Below are positions 8,798 through 11,975 of a DNA stretch of 11,975 nt, piece after piece. A program made the position numbers and the translations under genes. Origin of the DNA: Isohypsibius dastychi. Taxonomy: Eukaryota > Tardigrada > Eutardigrada > Parachela > Isohypsibiidae. The stretch is taken from contig JAQIWT010001195.1 of the NCBI GenBank assembly GCA_034696485.1, positions 1 to 11,975 on the forward strand. The letters run 5' to 3'. The notes beneath the pieces are model-generated. The model had not been told where the DNA came from. It did no database searches and saw only the letters and a list, made by a program, of their open reading frames with translations. How positions within the stretch are numbered: position 1 is the first letter of the stretch; the number at the start of each line of letters is the position of its first letter.

Positions 8798-9981
8798 ATT
8801 TGATTGGTTGTCAACTGGCGTCTGCTGACCTCGGAATGTTGTGTAAATAGTCAGTGGACTGACCGTTCTGAACAGACTGTTCCTGCAGTTTTACATGTGT
8901 CCCAATAAGAGAAACGGACACTCGGAAAGGATGATCATGCACCGTGTCGAAACATAATCGATTGCAACGAAAAGATCCAGAAACCCGAAAGGTCAAGCGA
9001 CGTTTCTTTATCTATCCTATTTCTTGGTAAACACTGTGTGATTTTGTACCGGACTTGCAACGGATATTACGTCTCCGCCAAGATTAAGAATACACCCCTC
9101 ATAGACTTCACGTCCTTTTTATTCGAGGGGTGTATTCGTAATATTGGCGGAGACGTACAATTTTTACCAAACACGATTACCGTGTCTGCCTACGAAATGT
9201 CTCATTACGAAACATCGCCCCACAGTTCTAGTTGTAATAGCGAATGACATTCAATAGGTTGGCTGAATTCGATGTATCGGTTGAAACACAAAACATAACC
9301 GCAAAGACTTGGAAGTTTTTTTATAATTCGCTAGCTGTGCTCTGCAGCTGGTCATGTTAGTTTCCCCTCTCTCTACACGGCGCCACAAGACGAGGCCTCG
9401 ACTCAAGTCCTTTTTGTAACTGAGAAAAGCAGAAGTATCCTTGCGAAGGTTGGAAGCTTTCGTGATGATTGCCATGTCATAGTTATGGTTTTCTCTGTGG
9501 GTGTCCATCTTCATCAAACGTCAGCAACAACGTTGGCATTACAATACTGTATTCTAACATTATCTAACGATAGCTTATACGCATTGCTGGCTGGCTATGC
9601 TGACGTTGTTCCACCATTGGCTACACTGTTCAAACTATCACCACGTTATTGAAAACGCAAGAACAATGCTGTAACTGATCCACCCTCCATAGATATTCAC
9701 GGCAGGGTCAAAAGATGCCAAGAATTGCGAACTTATCCAGACACTGCTGGAATAATCGCAGTTACGTATGTCCGTGTGCAGGTGGGAAATCCTAATTTTT
9801 GCGAATGCTGGTGCTCTCCTGACGGATGTTTCGATGTACGTGGATAAAGTGAGTCAAAAATGGCTGTTGTTGGGAGTAACGCCAGTGGCGTATGGCTCAC
9901 GAAAGTTTTTGGTACGACAAATGTTATCTTTAAAGCTCGTTAATCAAATATATAAGTCATCACTCCACCATATCGTGGGGA
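8798..9981 (+). other. Spacer between the two chemoreceptor genes
   Basis: No gene is supported. The left part (to about 8857) and short segments after 9153 resemble the 3' flank of receptor copy 2; the roughly 0.3 kb between is extra and carries the hairpin at 9069-9156. A 10-bp inverted repeat, aacgtcagca (9517-9526) and tgctgacgtt (9598-9607), encloses 71 nt. Open frames at 9251-9517 (minus) and 9768-9992 (plus) have no recognisable domain. The promoter of copy 2 is presumably towards the right end. Confidence 0.5.
9069..9156. repeat. Near-perfect 88-nt hairpin (32-nt arms, 24-nt loop)
   Basis: The left arm 9069-9100 begins acgtctccgcc and ends acacccctc. The right arm 9125-9156 is its reverse complement at 30 of 32 positions, and the loop is 9101-9124. 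An outer 8-bp pair, ttggtaaa (9024-9031) and tttaccaa (9163-9170), may extend the structure to 147 bp. Candidates are a foldback/MITE-type element or a pre-miRNA-like hairpin. No transposase or clear target-site duplication is present. The pairing is read directly from the sequence; the function is not known. Confidence 0.85.
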
Positions 9982-11673
9982 ATGTGGCTTAAATGGAAGA
10001 AGGCAGGTCTTTGGCAGATTCACTTCCAAGAAAGACTTTTCTTGCGTACTTTTGGGACAGTCAGATTCCCTCATGCTCACCTGGCGAAATTTGATCCATC
10101 AGTTAGCGTTAAAAGGAAATGGAACTTGCTTCATCCTGAAAACTCAGCCTACAAATTCATAGCCGCTCTCTCTCTCTCTAATCCGATAATGATTGAACGA
10201 TCGCTAAAATTACCATTTTTGATCCTTTATTATTGCGGTTTCTTGCCTCAGTCATCTATAACAACTCATGCTGGGAAAACTGGAATGATTCTCCGTAAAC
10301 TGATGGCGCTCACAATCTTGGCTGTTTCGTGGTTATGGTTTTTCTTGCGTCTAACTCTTATCACAAACCGTTGGATTTCTGGTAACTCTAGGTTCGGATC
10401 AGCGACTCACAAGCTGATAACAGTTTTTTTGGATGCTACCGATTGTCTATACTGCCTTGTTGGGCCGTCACTTCTGACATTGTTCTACCGCAGTCTACAC
10501 CGCCAAGAATTCCAAAATTTACTCAGCCAAGCCAACGCGATGGTTTCTGTTGTTTACCCAGACTTGATTGTCAGACACAGAAAATCATGCGGGTGGCGAA
10601 CATTTTCCAGGGTCTATGTGGTCACGGCGGTTTTGTCAGTCTGCGTGTGGGAGATCTTGAGCTGGACAGTAGAATCGTGCACCCCGAACGGATGTCTCGA
10701 GCTCAACCAAAGCGCCAAATCGTGGCGAATTTTCGGTGTGGAACTCAAAAGGTGGCACACGATGCTCTTGTGGTTCATTAATTGCACCGTGCCATTGTGC
10801 ATCGCGTCGGTGGGTTACTCCATCATTTTCCTGTTTGGCAAAATTCTGTTCGACTCGGCTATTTGCTTCTTGCGTCATTTAACGGAGAACTCGAATCTAC
10901 TTGGTGCACCCAAAAATGTCAGCGGTGAAAAAGTTTCTAACGCGCTTGTGAAACTGATGGGCGAACATCGCGTCCTGGTGGGGTTTATGGAGAGCTTGAG
11001 TCAGCAGTTCGGTGGTGTTTTCTTTATGGCTTATACCATTAATATTGCTATTGTACTTGGATACTTGTCTGGAATCATTGGAGCGAGCTCCGATACCCCT
11101 GTTACTACACTGGCACTCTATGTTATGGCAATCATGTTGTTCCTGGGGTTTGCCTTCATTCCTGTTATCTTTATGATCAAGTGCAGCAAAATGGTTCGTT
11201 CAGTCTTATTCTCGAAAAGCGTTTAAAATTTATTTGCTCTAATCATCCCACAGGATTTGATGATACGGTCAGCGCTCTCTATTTACCGCGACAGGGTGAT
11301 CCAACATATTCCGTGGGAGAACGTGAGCTGTTTAATAATGGCAAATAAATCTTGAATGCCAGATGGGTAACGAAGCGCTTCTTTAGCAACCAGAATGTTT
11401 GTCAACCCTGAGTGTTTTTGGGGGAGGTTGCAAGGCTCGGCCGCTGGTTCTTCAGGGATATCCTATTCTGCGCGCAACGAGCTTGTTGCTCTCACGAGTA
11501 ATGGTTACATTTATGATTAAAACCACAATTTTAACGAAATGCGTTCCTTCAAGACCATCACGTTCATTGTTTCTGCGGGCTTGTTGGCCAACAGTATTCT
11601 GTCTACGTCGGATGCGATGCAGCCTCTCACCCTGCTGTGCATGCACAATGCTACTACGACACCGTGCCATTGA
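9982..11673 (+). CDS. Seven-transmembrane gustatory receptor-like protein, copy 2 (4 exons)
   Basis: Tandem paralogue of the preceding receptor and of the same predicted chemoreceptor type. Exons end at 11193, then 11254-11322, 11387-11497 and 11554-11673. The introns are 60, 64 and 56 nt, all phase 0 and at the same positions as in copy 1. From ATG 9982 it would be 503 aa. From Met 10189, the methionine shared with copy 1 (IMIE), it is 434 aa. The extra 69 residues are not hydrophobic, and the matching stretch upstream of copy 1 contains a stop, so 10189 is the more likely start. TM1-6 are in exon 1. TM7 (TITFIVSAGLLANSIL) is in exon 4. Exon 2 matches copy 1 at 19 of 23 residues and exon 3 at 30 of 37. 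The intron 1 donor is gttcgt, poorer than copy 1's gtaagt; skipping that splice would stop the protein after VRSVLFSKSV. Confidence 0.8.
10166..10179 (+). repeat. (CT)7 microsatellite near the start of receptor copy 2
   Basis: Seven CT units lie just upstream of the conserved start methionine at 10189. Copy 1 has cattctcc-type sequence here instead. If translation began at 9982 the tract would encode part of ALSLS and be prone to frame-shifting slippage. If it began at 10189 the tract is 5' UTR. Confidence 0.85.
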
Positions 11674-11975
11674 ATCTGATGCACTGGGAGATGACTCATC
11701 AGTCGACATGAACTATCTGCGAACACTGAAATTCTGCTCGAATAGTCAGTAGGACATACAATTTTTTCCTTGAAATCACCCAGATGTCTCATCGTGAAGA
11801 ATCCGATTCCAAGGACAAGAGAGCCATGAGTCAGGAGATGTTTTCTTCTTTCATTCTTTTTGTTGCTAATAGTGGGTGATTTTATCTGACTCCACAGAAT
11901 GTTTTTCCAAAGATGCGGGGGGGGGGGGGGGGGGGGGGGCAACGGGCATGGCCTTGTATAAGATCATCCTTATAT
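11674..11975 (+). other. 3' flank of chemoreceptor copy 2
   Basis: This holds the presumed 3' UTR. It matches the flank of copy 1 at aatagtcagt (11741-11750) and again from tacaattttt (11757) to atgtctcat (11784-11792). There is no canonical AATAAA. It ends with the G run at 11917-11939 and a short tail. No gene is supported. Confidence 0.55.
11917..11939 (+). repeat. Poly-G run of 23 nt
   Basis: Uninterrupted run of 23 G residues preceded by agatgc and followed by caacggg. The tract could form a G-quadruplex. Runs this long are also unstable and error-prone in sequencing, so the true length is uncertain. Confidence 0.95.

Noticed and set aside
9251-9517. 88-codon minus-strand open frame in the receptor spacer, considered as a transposase remnant
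   Set aside because: No DDE, RNase H or zinc-finger pattern is visible, and no terminal repeats bracket it.
9768-9992. Open frame just upstream of receptor copy 2, considered as an extra 5' exon
   Set aside because: No counterpart is evident upstream of copy 1, and no clear donor/acceptor joins it in frame.
11517-11942. Minus-strand open frame starting with a poly-proline stretch
   Set aside because: The prolines come from the G run; the rest is antisense to the last exon and 3' flank of receptor copy 2.
1-11975. tRNA, rRNA, CRISPR array or bacterial defence system
   Set aside because: No B-box/cloverleaf, regular spacer-repeat array or prokaryotic gene organisation was found; the genes are spliced animal genes.

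Overview
The window is nuclear DNA from a small-genome invertebrate. Genes are interrupted by GT-AG introns, introns and spacers are AT-rich, and nothing looks prokaryotic (no operons or Shine-Dalgarno sites). The gene set is a UFD1 orthologue, a CRTAP/leprecan-family protein and two insect-type (7tm_6/7tm_7) chemoreceptors. That points to an ecdysozoan such as a crustacean, other arthropod or tardigrade. The exact group cannot be fixed from the sequence alone.

Layout, all on the + strand. 1-537: 5' flank of UFD1 with an AT-rich TATCATAT repeat patch. 538-3301: UFD1, three exons, 318 aa, complete. 3302-4457: spacer with a perfect 22-bp palindrome. 4458-6776: CRTAP-like protein, three exons, about 429 aa, complete, with both introns at equivalent positions of an internal repeat. 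6777-7301: spacer. 7302-8797: chemoreceptor copy 1, four exons. 8798-9981: spacer with a strong 88-nt hairpin. 9982 (or 10189)-11673: chemoreceptor copy 2, with the same four-exon structure. 11674-11975: 3' flank ending in a 23-nt G run.

The first two genes are housekeeping or secretory functions. UFD1 is the p97/Cdc48 adaptor that handles ubiquitylated and ER-derived clients. The CRTAP-like protein is a predicted ER-lumen partner of collagen prolyl 3-hydroxylation. They have no evident functional link to the receptors beyond adjacency.

The most interesting part is the tandem receptor pair. Only exon 1 appears as a long open frame. Joining three tiny (55-64 nt) phase-0 introns recovers an intracellular loop and a seventh membrane segment in both copies, and turns two apparently truncated six-helix ORFs into complete seven-helix receptors. 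The two copies share intron positions, stop position and flanking homology, so they arose by local tandem duplication. Copy 1 seems to have gained about 0.3 kb of sequence carrying the hairpin in its 3' flank. No RNA gene, CRISPR array or complete transposon was identified.
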